Assembly (NCBI RefSeq): GCF_001591345.1 | Contig: NZ_BCUS01000032.1 | Span: 1-57,179, forward strand | Reading direction: 5' to 3' | Length of the DNA: 57,179 nt | Source of the DNA: Variovorax boronicumulans NBRC 103145 | Lineage (GTDB): Bacteria > Pseudomonadota > Gammaproteobacteria > Burkholderiales > Burkholderiaceae_C | In this document: in pieces, positions 28,538 through 37,581 of the stretch | How positions within the stretch are numbered: position 1 is the first letter of the stretch | How the letters are laid out: each line of letters opens with the position of its first letter | The notes under the pieces: model-generated | Database searches by the model: none | Told to the model about the DNA's origin: nothing | Seen by the model: only the letters and a program-made list of their open reading frames with translations | Made by a program: the position numbers and the translations under genes

Positions 28538-29866
28538 TCAGAGGATGAAGCGCGAAAGGTCTTCGTCGTGACTTAGTGCCGCGAGGCGCTCGTCGACATA
28601 AGCGGCATCGATGCAGACCGTCTGGCCCTCGATGCGGGTGGCATCGAAGCTTACCTCATCGAGCAGGCGCTCCATCACGGTCGACAAACGGCGCGCGCCG
28701 ATATTCTCGGTGCGCTCGTTCACCTCGAAGGCGATGGCCGCCAGCCGCGTGATGCCGTCGGGCGCGAAGTCGAGCGTCACGCCTTCGGTGGCCAGCAGCG
28801 CCTGGTACTGCTTCACGAGCGACGCGCGCGTCTGCGTGAGGATGCTCTCGAAGTCCGACACCGAGAGCGACTGCAGCTCGACGCGGATCGGAAAGCGCCC
28901 CTGCAGCTCGGGAATGAGGTCGCTCGGCTTGCTCAGGTGGAACGCGCCGCTCGCGATGAACAGCATGTGGTCCGTGCGCACCACGCCGTACTTGGTCGAC
29001 ACGGCCGTGCCCTCCACGAGTGGCAGCAGGTCGCGCTGCACGCCCTGGCGCGAGACGTCGGAGCCCTGCGCTTCGCTGCGCGTGGCGACCTTGTCGATCT
29101 CGTCGATGAACACGATGCCGTTCTGCTCGGCGTTGGCGATGGCCTGCGCGCGGATCTCGTCCTCGTTGACCAGCTTGGCGGCCTCTTCGTCGATCAAGAG
29201 GCGCATCGCCTCGGCGATCTTGAGCTTGCGCGTCTTGCGCTTGCCGCCACCGAGCTGGCCGAACATGCCGCGCAGTTGCTCGGTCATTTCCTCCATGCCG
29301 GCGGGGCCCATGATCTCCAGCGGCGCGCGCGTTTCGGCGAGGTCGAGCTCGATTTCCTTGTCGTCGAGCTGGTGCTCGCGCAGCTTCTTGCGGAAGGCCT
29401 GGCGCGTCGGGTTGGGGCTGTCGAGTGCGGGCGCCGCGCCGTCGACACCACGCGCCGGAGGCAGCAGCGCATCGAGGATGCGCTCCTCGGCCGCGTCTTC
29501 GGCGCGGGCGCGCACCTTCACGCTTTCGGATTCGCGCGTCTGCTTGACGGCGATCTCGGCCAGGTCGCGAATGATCGAGTCGACGTCCTTGCCCACGTAG
29601 CCCACCTCGGTGAACTTGGTGGCCTCGACCTTGATGAACGGCGCGTCGGCCAGGCGGGCCAGGCGGCGGGCGATCTCGGTCTTGCCGACACCCGTCGGGC
29701 CGATCATGAGGATGTTCTTGGGCGTGATCTCGTGGCGCAGCTTTTCGTCGACCTTCTGGCGGCGCCAGCGGTTGCGCAGCGCGATGGCCACGGCGCGCTT
29801 GGCGGCGGGCTGGCCGACGATGTGGTTGTCCAGCTCGGAGACGATTTCCTGGGGGGTCATGGACAT
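28538..29866 (-). CDS. hslU: HslU, ATPase subunit of the HslVU protease
   Basis: The protein has 442 residues. Walker A is [15 protein letters not shown], Walker B is [11 protein letters not shown], and the sensor/arginine regions and I-domain follow the family order. The I-domain (about 110-230) is of normal size. The C-terminal DLSRFIL matches the tail that inserts into HslV. It unfolds proteins and feeds them to the HslV peptidase. It starts 2 bp after the hslV stop, in one operon. Confidence 0.97.
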   Translation of the reverse strand: MSMTPQEIVSELDNHIVGQPAAKRAVAIALRNRWRRQKVDEKLRHEITPKNILMIGPTGVGKTEIARRLARLADAPFIKVEATKFTEVGYVGKDVDSIIRDLAEIAVKQTRESESVKVRARAEDAAEERILDALLPPARGVDGAAPALDSPNPTRQAFRKKLREHQLDDKEIELDLAETRAPLEIMGPAGMEEMTEQLRGMFGQLGGGKRKTRKLKIAEAMRLLIDEEAAKLVNEDEIRAQAIANAEQNGIVFIDEIDKVATRSEAQGSDVSRQGVQRDLLPLVEGTAVSTKYGVVRTDHMLFIASGAFHLSKPSDLIPELQGRFPIRVELQSLSVSDFESILTQTRASLVKQYQALLATEGVTLDFAPDGITRLAAIAFEVNERTENIGARRLSTVMERLLDEVSFDATRIEGQTVCIDAAYVDERLAALSHDEDLSRFIL

Positions 29867-29868
29867 GG

Positions 29869-30414
29869 TCAGAGCGCTTCCACCGTGTGGTTCATGTTCG
29901 TGTAAATGCAGATTTCTCCGGCGATCGCCAGCGATTTGCGCACGATCTGCTCGGCCGAGAGCTCGGTGTTGTCGATCAGCGCCTTGGCCGCCGACTGGGC
30001 GTAGGCGCCGCCCGAACCGATGGCGATCACGCCGTCTTCAGGCTCCAACACGTCGCCATTGCCGGTGATGATGAGCGAAGTCGTGGCGTCGGCCACGGCC
30101 AGCATGGCTTCGAGCTTGCGCAGCACGCGGTCGGTGCGCCAGTCCTTGGTGAGCTCGACCGCCGCGCGGGTCAGGTGGCCCTGGTGCTTCTCGAGCTTGG
30201 CCTCGAAGCGCTCGAAGAGCGTGAAGGCATCGGCCGTGGCACCGGCGAAACCCGCCAGGACCTTGCCGTGATAGAGCCGCCGCACCTTGCGCGCCGTGCC
30301 CTTGATGACGATGTTGCCGAGAGTGACCTGCCCGTCCCCGCCGATGGCGACCTGATCGCCTTGGGGGGTCTTGCGGCGCACGCTCACGATGGTGGTGCCG
30401 TGAAACTGTTCCAT
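29869..30414 (-). CDS. hslV: HslV, peptidase subunit of the HslVU protease
   Basis: The protein has 181 residues from the ATG at 30414 ([15 protein letters not shown]). The mature enzyme begins at the Thr after the Gly of HGTTIVS, the N-terminal threonine nucleophile. [10 protein letters not shown] and the lysine-containing segment [21 protein letters not shown] are typical. A longer in-frame start at 30483 exists but adds non-conserved sequence and would overlap a terminator-like hairpin. I see no convincing heat-shock (sigma-32) promoter upstream. Confidence 0.96.
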   Translation of the reverse strand: MEQFHGTTIVSVRRKTPQGDQVAIGGDGQVTLGNIVIKGTARKVRRLYHGKVLAGFAGATADAFTLFERFEAKLEKHQGHLTRAAVELTKDWRTDRVLRKLEAMLAVADATTSLIITGNGDVLEPEDGVIAIGSGGAYAQSAAKALIDNTELSAEQIVRKSLAIAGEICIYTNMNHTVEAL

Positions 30415-30476
30415 CGCAGCCATCTGGGGATGGGCCCCGCCAATGCAACCCTTGCGGTCGGACAAACTGCTGGCGG

Positions 30477-30501
30477 AAAACACGGCCCCGCAGGGGCCGT
30501 G
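30477..30501 (-). terminator. Intrinsic terminator after the STAS-domain gene
   Basis: On the minus strand CACGGCCCC-TGC-GGGGCCGTG (30501-30481) is a perfect 9-bp stem followed by TTTT. It separates the STAS gene from hslVU. A second weaker hairpin with ACCCC/GGGGT arms (about 30503-30519) lies beside it. Confidence 0.75.
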
Positions 30502-30518
30502 GAACCCCTGTTACGGGG

Positions 30519-32174
30519 TCAGTTCTTGCGGACCGCGACCGTGGCGTGGTCGGTGATGCCGATCAGCCCGAACAGCGCGGCAATCAGCCGGTGGGCGTCG
30601 ACGAACTGCACCCGCTCGCCGTTCGCATCGCGCTCGCGGACCCAGCTCAGCAGCGTGCCGGCCGCCGTCAGGTCCATGCGCAGCAGGGCCGCGCACGAGA
30701 TCACCGGCGCCGTCGTATGGCGCAGGTCGTGGTCCAGGCGCTGCCAGCACGACAGCGAATCGCCGCGCAGGTCGCCCGCCAGCGCGGCAAAGCCGCTGTC
30801 GGTGGACGGGAAGCTCTCGGAATCTCCCCCGACCGACAACAGCGACCACACCGAGCTCGGCCGGCTCGCTGGCGGCGCGGCCAGCGAGGTGCACTCGCCC
30901 TTCGGGTCCTGCCAGGACGGCGGCGACACCTCGTAGGTGATGCAGTAGTTGAGCGCCACCAGCTCGAAGTCGTCGGGCAGATGCATCATGCGCAGCGCCG
31001 CCAGGCGCAGCTGCCACCAGGCGTCGTCGGGATGGCGCTCGTTGTTGGGCGTGGCCGCGGCCAGCACGGCCATGAGCTGCGAGGCGCCGAAGAAGCGCAG
31101 CTGCACCGGCGAATCGGACCAGTGCGCAAACAGGATGCGCAGCGGCGCGGCGGCCGGCGGATCGATCTCGGTGAGCGCGCGCCAGTCGAGCGTCCAGACC
31201 ATGCCGGCCTGCGAGAGAGCGCGCGTGAGCTCCATGAGCCCCTCGCGCGTCAGGTGCGCGGGACTGGCCCAGTCGGCGGCGCCGGTGGTGTCGGAGGCCG
31301 CCTCGGCGTCTTCGCTGGCGGTGACGGCCTTCACGCTGCGCGCGAGTTCGTCGAGCGAAACCCAGTCGGGCCCCATGCGCTTCATGCGCTGCGCGTAGCG
31401 CATGCGGGCGGCCGCGAACTTGGCGGCGTCGCCGGTGGCGCGGTACAGGTCGAACAGCGCGCGCCAGCGAGCGTCGTCGCGCTCCAGCGTGACGGCTGCG
31501 GTCGCGTCGTCGGCAGAGAACGCACTTTCGGCGGCCAGTGCCTGCAGCAGGATGGCTTCGGCGCCGGTGTCGTCGCCGTGCGCGAAGCGGATCACCGCTT
31601 CTTCTAGCGCGCCGTCATGCGCGAGCCGGGACGGCTGGGGCGCGGGGACGGCGGCTGCGGCGACCTCGGGCGCAGCGGCCACGGGCGCGGAAGCGGCCGG
31701 GGTGCCTGGCTCGGCCGGCAATTGGTCGCCGCCGCTGTCAACCGGCGGCAGCGTTTCAGCGCCCGCGTCGGGCGGCGGATTGACCAGCGTCTCGCCGTTC
31801 GGCCCGCGGCCCTTCCACCACTGCTGCGACATCTGCTCTTCGATCTCGTCGATCTTCTTGAGCGTGAGTGCGCGGCCTTCGGATTTTTCGGAAGTGCTGT
31901 TGAGATTGAACGACGACGGCGTGACCGTCGCCTCGAAGGCATGGGCCGCCGCCTCGCGCTGGCGCAACTTGCGCAGCATGTCGAACTCGCGGCGGCGCAC
32001 GAAGTCGTTGCGCTGGCGCCGCTCGATCATTTCCTTCAGCATCTCGCGGCTGTAGGTCTGCTCGGGCAGCGACGAGTCGGAGGACGGCGTGTCCAGCTCC
32101 GACCAGTCTTTCAGGGGATTTCGAACGAACTTGGCCACCTTCGAGAAAAGGCGGCCTGACTCTTCCTTTGGCAT
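30519..32174 (-). CDS. Large protein with a C-terminal STAS-like domain
   Basis: The protein has 551 residues. The N-terminal part (1-130) is charged and helical (RLFSKVAKFVRNPLKDW; REMLKEMIERRQRNDFVRRR). A Pro/Ala linker follows (about 130-185), then a helical, TPR-like middle. The C-terminal 100 residues (GDLRGDSLSCWQRLDHDL, VISCAALLRMDLTAAGTLLSW, VQFVDAHRLIAALFGLIGI) have the strand-helix rhythm of a STAS domain with a DLTAAG phosphoacceptor-type loop. No kinase or phosphatase partner is adjacent. It lies upstream of hslVU behind a terminator. Function unknown. Confidence 0.72.
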   Translation of the reverse strand: MPKEESGRLFSKVAKFVRNPLKDWSELDTPSSDSSLPEQTYSREMLKEMIERRQRNDFVRRREFDMLRKLRQREAAAHAFEATVTPSSFNLNSTSEKSEGRALTLKKIDEIEEQMSQQWWKGRGPNGETLVNPPPDAGAETLPPVDSGGDQLPAEPGTPAASAPVAAAPEVAAAAVPAPQPSRLAHDGALEEAVIRFAHGDDTGAEAILLQALAAESAFSADDATAAVTLERDDARWRALFDLYRATGDAAKFAAARMRYAQRMKRMGPDWVSLDELARSVKAVTASEDAEAASDTTGAADWASPAHLTREGLMELTRALSQAGMVWTLDWRALTEIDPPAAAPLRILFAHWSDSPVQLRFFGASQLMAVLAAATPNNERHPDDAWWQLRLAALRMMHLPDDFELVALNYCITYEVSPPSWQDPKGECTSLAAPPASRPSSVWSLLSVGGDSESFPSTDSGFAALAGDLRGDSLSCWQRLDHDLRHTTAPVISCAALLRMDLTAAGTLLSWVRERDANGERVQFVDAHRLIAALFGLIGITDHATVAVRKN

Positions 32175-32222
32175 TCAGAGAAGGTTATCGAAAGCGCGGG
32201 TTCCGTTCTACCGTGCAGCCGT

Positions 32223-33215
32223 TCAATCCCCGAACATTTTCTGCTTCAGCTCGCGGCGCTGCTGCGCTTCGAGCGAGAGCGTGGCGGTCGGGCGGGCCAG
32301 CAGGCGGCCGACGCCGATGGGCTCGCCGGTCTCGTCGCAGTAGCCGTAGTCGCCGGCGTCGATGCGCTGGATCGACTGCTCGATCTTCTTGAGCAGCTTG
32401 CGTTCGCGGTCGCGCGTGCGCAGTTCGAGCGCGTGCTCTTCCTCGATGGTGGCGCGGTCGGCCGGGTCGGGCACGACCACGGTGTCTTCGCGCAGGTGCT
32501 CGGTGGTCTCACCGGCGTTCTCGAGGATGCCGCGCTTGAGTTCTTCGAGCTTCAGGCGGAAGAACGCCATCTGCTTGTCGTTCATGTACTCGTCGTCGGG
32601 CATCGCGATGACCTCGGCGTCGCTCAGCTCGGCGGGCGTCTTGGTCTTCCAGTTGTTGGCCAGCTTCGGGTCTTTCTTGACGGCCAGGGGCGGCGGCGGC
32701 ACCAGCGCGGTGGAAGGCGCCTGCGAGAAGCTGGATTTGGCGGCGGTCGAGGCCACGGATTGCGGCATCGAGGGCACGGTCAGTTGCGACAGCCGGGACA
32801 CGCGGCCACCACGCGCAGCGGGAGCGGGCGTAGCGGGGATCGAGGGTGTCGCCGGGGCGGAAGAAGAGGCGGCAGCCGTTTTTTTCATGGGGGTCGGGGG
32901 AGCAGAAAGGGCGGCCGCAGGACGGCCGACCGGTTGGGATGACGTAGGCGCCGCGCCCGCGGACTTGGTTACGGGCTTGGCGGACTTCTTGGCAGCCGCG
33001 GTCCCGGTCTTGGCCGGGGTTGCCGCAGGCTTCTTGGCAGCGCTTTTCTCTTTCGCGGCAGAGGCAGCAGCAGCGGTGGCAGAAACCTTCTTCGTCGCGG
33101 GTACAGCCTTCACAGCCGTCGCCTTCTTTGCGGCGGGCTTGGTGGCTGGCGTGGCCTTGGCGGCGGGTTTCTTCACGGTGACTGGCTCCTTGTACGAACT
33201 GGAACGCGCTTTCAC
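32223..33215 (-). CDS. dksA: DksA-type RNA polymerase regulator with a long basic Ala/Pro/Lys N-terminal tail
   Basis: The protein has 330 residues. The final 120 are DksA: two long helices forming a coiled coil with the tip motif DPADRA (D250, D253, A255), then YCDETGEPIGVGRLLARPTA. Only one cysteine (about C293) remains of the usual four, so it probably does not hold zinc in the normal way. Residues 1 to about 178 form a low-complexity tail of PAAKKA-like repeats. The GTG start at 33215 is supported by GGAGGAG (33229-33223) with a 7-nt gap, so the tail appears to be translated. DksA enters the RNA polymerase secondary channel and works with ppGpp. Confidence 0.88.
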   Translation of the reverse strand: MKARSSSYKEPVTVKKPAAKATPATKPAAKKATAVKAVPATKKVSATAAAASAAKEKSAAKKPAATPAKTGTAAAKKSAKPVTKSAGAAPTSSQPVGRPAAALSAPPTPMKKTAAASSSAPATPSIPATPAPAARGGRVSRLSQLTVPSMPQSVASTAAKSSFSQAPSTALVPPPPLAVKKDPKLANNWKTKTPAELSDAEVIAMPDDEYMNDKQMAFFRLKLEELKRGILENAGETTEHLREDTVVVPDPADRATIEEEHALELRTRDRERKLLKKIEQSIQRIDAGDYGYCDETGEPIGVGRLLARPTATLSLEAQQRRELKQKMFGD

Positions 33216-33555
33216 TGGGTGTCTCCTCCCAAGGGAACCGTTGCGGGTGTCAGGCCGCGTCGGCTCACGTTGTCGGGGGCGTCCTCAAGTGGTGAACCCC
33301 GGGGTTATACCCCCGAAAGCCCGCCAAAAACCCTTGGCGCCCCGTGCCGTAAGTCATATCTCGCCCCTGTGGACGAAGCATGGCTCCCGGAACAGGCGCG
33401 CGATTGTATAGAGAACTCGAAACGCAAGGCCATCGGGTGACGCACTGCCCTGCTCCGTTAGCATCGCCCGGCGCCACCGCAGGGGGTGGCGCAGGCACGC
33501 CGCGGGTCGGGGAGACACCGCGGCGGCCCTTCAAACAACCGATCGGAAAATAATC
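33216..33555. promoter_or_regulatory. Divergent intergenic region dksA / YdgA-like gene
   Basis: No gene is visible in these 340 bp. A perfect AACCCCGGGGTT palindrome lies at 33295-33306. The minus strand has a TACAAT hexamer (33408-33403) that could be the dksA -10 box with a leader of about 180 nt; its -35 is weak. A TATAGA on the plus strand overlaps the same site. Everything here is by eye. Confidence 0.35.
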
Positions 33556-35067
33556 TTGAGCAAAAAAGCAGTATTGGGAGTCCTGGCCGCGGCCATCGCC
33601 GTCGCCTACGGCGGCAGCACCTGGTGGGCCGGCACGCAAATCAAATCGAGCTACGACGTCGCCCTGGGCGAACTGCCCAAGCAGACCGCGCTGGTGCGCG
33701 TGATCGAGCGCAGCTACGAACGCAACTTCCTCGGCGCCGTGAGCACCGTGACGCTCGAACTGGGTTGCCCGGCCGAAGCCGAAGCCGCCACCGCCCCTGC
33801 CGCCGCCACGACCGACGTCGCCGAAGCCGCGACCGAAGGCGATGAAGAAGAACCCGCTGAAGACGACAGCGACGCCGCGGCCACCCCGCCCAAGCCCGTG
33901 CGCATCACCATCCGCGACACCATCCGCCACGGCCCGATCGCCGGCGCCGCGCTGGCCGCGGCCGTCATCGACAGCGAACTGGTGCTCGACGCCAAGGCGC
34001 AGGCCGAGGCCGAGAAGCTGTTCGGCAAGGCCAAGCCGCTGACCGCGCGCACCAAGGTCGGCTTCGGCGGCGGCTTCACCAGCGACTTCACTGTCGCGCC
34101 CGCCAAGCTGGCCGAAGAAGGCAAGGGCGATTTCGCCTGGCAAGGTGCACAAGCCCGCCTGGACATGAACGCGGCCCGCACCCACGTGCGCTATGACATG
34201 ACGATGCCCGGCCTGGACGTCAGCACCGCCTCCAAGGGCGTGCAGCTGAAGATGGGCAAGTTCACCGCCAAGGCCGACATGGACGGCAGCGCCGGCTGGA
34301 TGCTCGCCACCGGCAAGTCCGAAGGCCGCCTCGACAGCTTCGAGCTGAACGCGCCCAAGGGCCTGGGCCTGGGCGCAGGCACCGAGGCCGCCCCCGCCAA
34401 GGCGATCAAGGTGCTGCTGCAAAGCATCGACCTGACCGGCGAAGCCACCATCAAGGACGGCCTGTACGCCTCCGAAGGCGCCTTCAAGGGCAAGGGCAAG
34501 GTCAACGAGACCGCCATCGACAAGTTCGAGATCGCCAGCAGCGCGCGCCGCATCCAGGCGGCCGGCTACAAGAAGCTGGCCGACGCCTGGCTGCAGTCGA
34601 CCGCCGGTGCCGGCTGCGGCCAGCGCAGCAAGGCCCAGAAGGACGCGATGCAGGCGCTCATCGAGCAGCTCGCGCCCGACCTCAAGGCCATGGCCAAGCA
34701 CAGCCCCGAAGCCGGCCTGGACCGCATGCTGGTCGAAATCGGCGGCCACAGCGCCGAGCTCAGCTACTCAGTGGCCCTCGCCGGCGTGACCGACGAAGAC
34801 CTGCAACTGCCCGGCAACGCGCTGGTGCTCAAGCGCGGCGTGCTCAAGGCCAACGCGCGCGTGCCCGTGAAGTGGATCGAGAAGCTGGCCGAAACCGGCG
34901 CCGAGAGCGGCCGCACGCCGCCGCCTGAGATGCTCGCGGGCCTGATCGAACAGGGCGAAGCCAACGGCTACGTGAAGCGCACCGGCGACGACCTGGTCAG
35001 CCAGGTCGAGTTCAGCGAAGGCCAGCTCAAGCTCCTGGGCAAGCCGATGGGGAACTTCGGCAAGTAG
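33556..35067 (+). CDS. YdgA/DUF945 family protein
   Basis: The protein has 503 residues from a TTG at 33556 (KKAVLGVLAAAIAVAYGGS, a signal anchor). The early W-W-A-G-T-Q-I segment and repeated beta-strand pattern fit the DUF945 (YdgA) family of periplasmic or membrane-anchored proteins of unknown role. Residues about 72-118 are an acidic Ala/Glu-rich insertion, another low-complexity segment in this genome. The TTG is the first in-frame start that keeps the membrane anchor; the ribosome binding site is poor. A bidirectional terminator follows. Confidence 0.82.
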   Translation: MSKKAVLGVLAAAIAVAYGGSTWWAGTQIKSSYDVALGELPKQTALVRVIERSYERNFLGAVSTVTLELGCPAEAEAATAPAAATTDVAEAATEGDEEEPAEDDSDAAATPPKPVRITIRDTIRHGPIAGAALAAAVIDSELVLDAKAQAEAEKLFGKAKPLTARTKVGFGGGFTSDFTVAPAKLAEEGKGDFAWQGAQARLDMNAARTHVRYDMTMPGLDVSTASKGVQLKMGKFTAKADMDGSAGWMLATGKSEGRLDSFELNAPKGLGLGAGTEAAPAKAIKVLLQSIDLTGEATIKDGLYASEGAFKGKGKVNETAIDKFEIASSARRIQAAGYKKLADAWLQSTAGAGCGQRSKAQKDAMQALIEQLAPDLKAMAKHSPEAGLDRMLVEIGGHSAELSYSVALAGVTDEDLQLPGNALVLKRGVLKANARVPVKWIEKLAETGAESGRTPPPEMLAGLIEQGEANGYVKRTGDDLVSQVEFSEGQLKLLGKPMGNFGK

Positions 35068-35088
35068 GCACGGCCCGCCCCATGAAAA

Positions 35089-35120
35089 ACGGCGCTGACC
35101 GCAAGGCCAGCGCCGTTTTT
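35089..35120. terminator. Bidirectional intrinsic terminator
   Basis: ACGGCGCTG (35089-35097) pairs with CAGCGCCGT (35108-35116), with T-rich sequence on the plus side (35116-35120) and an A-run (35085-35089) that serves the minus strand. It ends both the YdgA-like gene and the convergent CobW gene. Confidence 0.88.
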
Positions 35121-35149
35121 ATTTGTTTGTTCGCCTCAGGCGGGCGTGC

Positions 35150-36202
35150 TCAGACCAGGCACTGCTCCAGCCCCTGCTCCAGGATCTCGCGCGGCAGCTC
35201 GATGCCGATGAACACCATGCGGCTCTGGCGCGCCTCGTCCTTGCCCCACTCCGGGCCCAGGTCGCTGCCCATGAGCTGGTGCACGCCCTGGAAGATCACC
35301 TTGCGCTCGGTGCCCTTCATGTTCAGCACGCCCTTGTAGCGCAGCATGCGCGGGCCGTAGATGTTCACGATGGCGCCCAGGAAGTCTTCGAGCTTGGCCG
35401 GGTCGAAGGCGCGGTCGGCCTTGTAGACGAAGCTCTTCACGTCGTCGTCCGTGTGGTGATGGTGGCCGTGGCCCTCGTGCTTGTGCGAGGGGTGGTCGCA
35501 CGCCTCGCCATGCGCGTGGTCATGGTCGTGATGGTCGTGGTCGTCTTCCTTCAGGAAGTCGGGGTCGATGTCCAGCTTGGCGTTCAGGTTGAAGCCGCGC
35601 AGGTCGAAGATGTCCTTCAGCGGCACGTCGCCGAAGTGCGCCTTCTGCTGCGGCGCGCGCGGGTTCATGTGCTTCAGGCGGTGAATGAGCGCATCGGTCT
35701 CTTCGGCCGACACCAGCTCGCTCTTGCTGATGAAGATCTGGTCGGCAAAGCCCACCTGGCGGCGCGCTTCCTGGCGGTCGTTGAGCTGCTGCGGCGCGTG
35801 CTTGGCGTCGACCAGCGTGAGGATCGAGTCGAGCAGGTAGCTCTCGGCGATCTCGTCGTCCATGAAGAAGGTCTGCGCCACCGGGCCGGGATCGGCCAGG
35901 CCGGTGGTCTCGATCACCACGCGGTCGAAGTCGAGCAGGCCCTGGCGCTTCTTGGCGGCCAGCAGCTGCAGCGCTTCGCGCAGGTCTTCGCGGATGGTGC
36001 AGCAGACGCAGCCGTTGCTCATCTGCACGATCTGCTCCTTCGACTCGGTCACGAGGATGTCGCTGTCGATGTTCTCCTCGCCGAACTCGTTCTCGATGAC
36101 CGCGATCTTCTGGCCATGGGCCTCGGTCAGGATGCGCTTGAGCAGCGTGGTTTTGCCCGAGCCGAGAAAGCCGGTCAGGATGGTCGCGGGAATGAGGGCC
36201 AT
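35150..36202 (-). CDS. CobW/COG0523 family GTP-binding metallochaperone
   Basis: The protein has 350 residues. The P-loop GFLGSGKTTLLKRIL, the metal-binding CxCC motif in NGCVCCTIREDL, IETTGLADPGPV (switch region) and SKSEL (NKxD-like) define the G3E GTPase family. Residues about 225-262 form a His/Asp-rich loop (DDHDHHDHDHAHGEACDH and more), suited to zinc binding. The C-terminal domain follows (IYGPRMLRYKGVLNMKGT). Members deliver zinc or other metals under starvation. I found no clear Zur-type operator upstream. It lies near the cysteine-poor DksA. Confidence 0.92.
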   Translation of the reverse strand: MALIPATILTGFLGSGKTTLLKRILTEAHGQKIAVIENEFGEENIDSDILVTESKEQIVQMSNGCVCCTIREDLREALQLLAAKKRQGLLDFDRVVIETTGLADPGPVAQTFFMDDEIAESYLLDSILTLVDAKHAPQQLNDRQEARRQVGFADQIFISKSELVSAEETDALIHRLKHMNPRAPQQKAHFGDVPLKDIFDLRGFNLNAKLDIDPDFLKEDDHDHHDHDHAHGEACDHPSHKHEGHGHHHHTDDDVKSFVYKADRAFDPAKLEDFLGAIVNIYGPRMLRYKGVLNMKGTERKVIFQGVHQLMGSDLGPEWGKDEARQSRMVFIGIELPREILEQGLEQCLV

Positions 36203-36303
36203 GGAAAAGTGCTCCGGAAACGGAAAACAGAAAAAGGCGGGGGATTGGCGGGCAGTTTAGCCAATGCCACTGAGTTGCGTTGCCGACGGGGTCAAGCCCT
36301 CGT

Positions 36304-37518
36304 TCACAGGGGCTTTCTCACCACCACCAGCCCCTTCAGGTACTCCCCTTCCGGGAACTCGATGGTCATCGGGTGGTCGGGCGCGGCGCCCAGGCGCTCG
36401 GCGATGTAACCGTCCACGCCGGCGTCCAGCCCCGCCGAGGCCACGATCTTGTGGAACAGGTCGGCGCTGATGCCGCCCGAGCAGGAAAAGGTGAGCAGCA
36501 CGCCGCCCGGCTCCAACAGCTTGAGCGCCAGGCGGTTGATGTCTTTATAGGCACGCGCCGCGCGCTCGGCGTGCGCCACCGTGGGCGCGAACTTCGGCGG
36601 GTCGAGCACGATGGCGTCGAAGGTACGGCCCTGGTCGATGAACTCGCGCAGCACCGTGTTCACGTTGGCGTCGAGAAACTCCGTGGCGATGCCCTGCCCT
36701 TCGAAGCCGTTGAGCGCCAGGTGCGCGCGCGCCCGCTCGAGCGCGGGCTGCGACGAATCGACCGACACCAGCGAGGCGCCCTCGAGCGCCCCGGCCGCCT
36801 TCAGGCCCGCGAGCGCGGCCACGGTGAAGCCGCCCGTGTAGCAGAAGCAGTTGAGCACGCGCCGAAAGCGCCGGTGCTGCGCCAGCTCGGCAAAGCGCTG
36901 GCGGCTGTCGCGCTGGTCAAGATAGAAGCCGGTCTTGTGGCCGGTGGCGATGTCCAGCGACAGCTGCCAGCCGTGCTCGCGGATGGTGATCTGGGTGGGG
37001 CCCTCGCCGCGCAGCCAGCCCGTGACCGGCTTCAGGCCCTCGCGCTCGCGGCCGCTGGCGTCGGAGCGCTCATACAGTTTGGTGAGCCCCGTGGCCTTGA
37101 GCAGCGCATCGGCCAGCACGTCTTTCCAGCGCTCCACGCCGGCCGACAGGAACTGCGCCACCAGCGTGTCGCCGTAGCGGTCGACGATCAGCCCCGGCAG
37201 GCCGTCGGCCTCGCCGTGCACCAGCCGCACGCCGTCGCTCTGCAGGTCGAAAAGGCTGCGCGCATGCACCGCGCGCGCGCAGACCGTGGAAAAAAAAGCA
37301 GCGTCGATGCGCTGCTTCTCGTCAAAGCTCCAGGCCCGCGCCCGGATCTTGGAGGTGGGGCCGAAGGCCGCCCACGCGAGAAAGTGGCCGTCGTGCGACT
37401 CCACGCGCACTGTTTCCCCCGAGTCCGCGCCGCCGCGCGCAATGGCGGATTCGAAGACCCAGGGATGGCGGCGTTGGAGCGAGCGCTCCTTGCCCGGCTT
37501 GAGGCGGAGGGTTTTCAT
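36304..37518 (-). CDS. rlmI: 23S rRNA (cytosine1962-C5)-methyltransferase, RlmI-like
   Basis: The protein has 404 residues: an N-terminal PUA domain (LKPGKERSLQRRHPWVFESAI), a beta-strand linker (LPGLIVDRYGDTLVAQF), and a Rossmann SAM domain with VLNCFCYTGGFTVAAL, DAIVLDPPKFAPT and LLTFSCSGGISADLF. The DPPKF and SCS motifs supply the binding loop and catalytic cysteine. Length and order match RlmI/YccW. It is a single gene, 101 bp before cobW on the same strand. Confidence 0.93.
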   Translation of the reverse strand: MKTLRLKPGKERSLQRRHPWVFESAIARGGADSGETVRVESHDGHFLAWAAFGPTSKIRARAWSFDEKQRIDAAFFSTVCARAVHARSLFDLQSDGVRLVHGEADGLPGLIVDRYGDTLVAQFLSAGVERWKDVLADALLKATGLTKLYERSDASGREREGLKPVTGWLRGEGPTQITIREHGWQLSLDIATGHKTGFYLDQRDSRQRFAELAQHRRFRRVLNCFCYTGGFTVAALAGLKAAGALEGASLVSVDSSQPALERARAHLALNGFEGQGIATEFLDANVNTVLREFIDQGRTFDAIVLDPPKFAPTVAHAERAARAYKDINRLALKLLEPGGVLLTFSCSGGISADLFHKIVASAGLDAGVDGYIAERLGAAPDHPMTIEFPEGEYLKGLVVVRKPL

Positions 37519-37581
37519 GGGAGATGAATGAAAGAAGAAATGAAAGACGAAAGAAAACGATGCAGGCGACGGGTGTGGTGG

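Noticed and set aside
30415..30480. A sigma-32 promoter in front of hslV
   Set aside because: GGTTGCA and CCCATCC are present but only 9-10 nt apart, too close for the heat-shock consensus.
36203..36303. A Zur operator upstream of the CobW gene
   Set aside because: No GTTATA-TATAAC-type palindrome is visible in the 101-bp gap.
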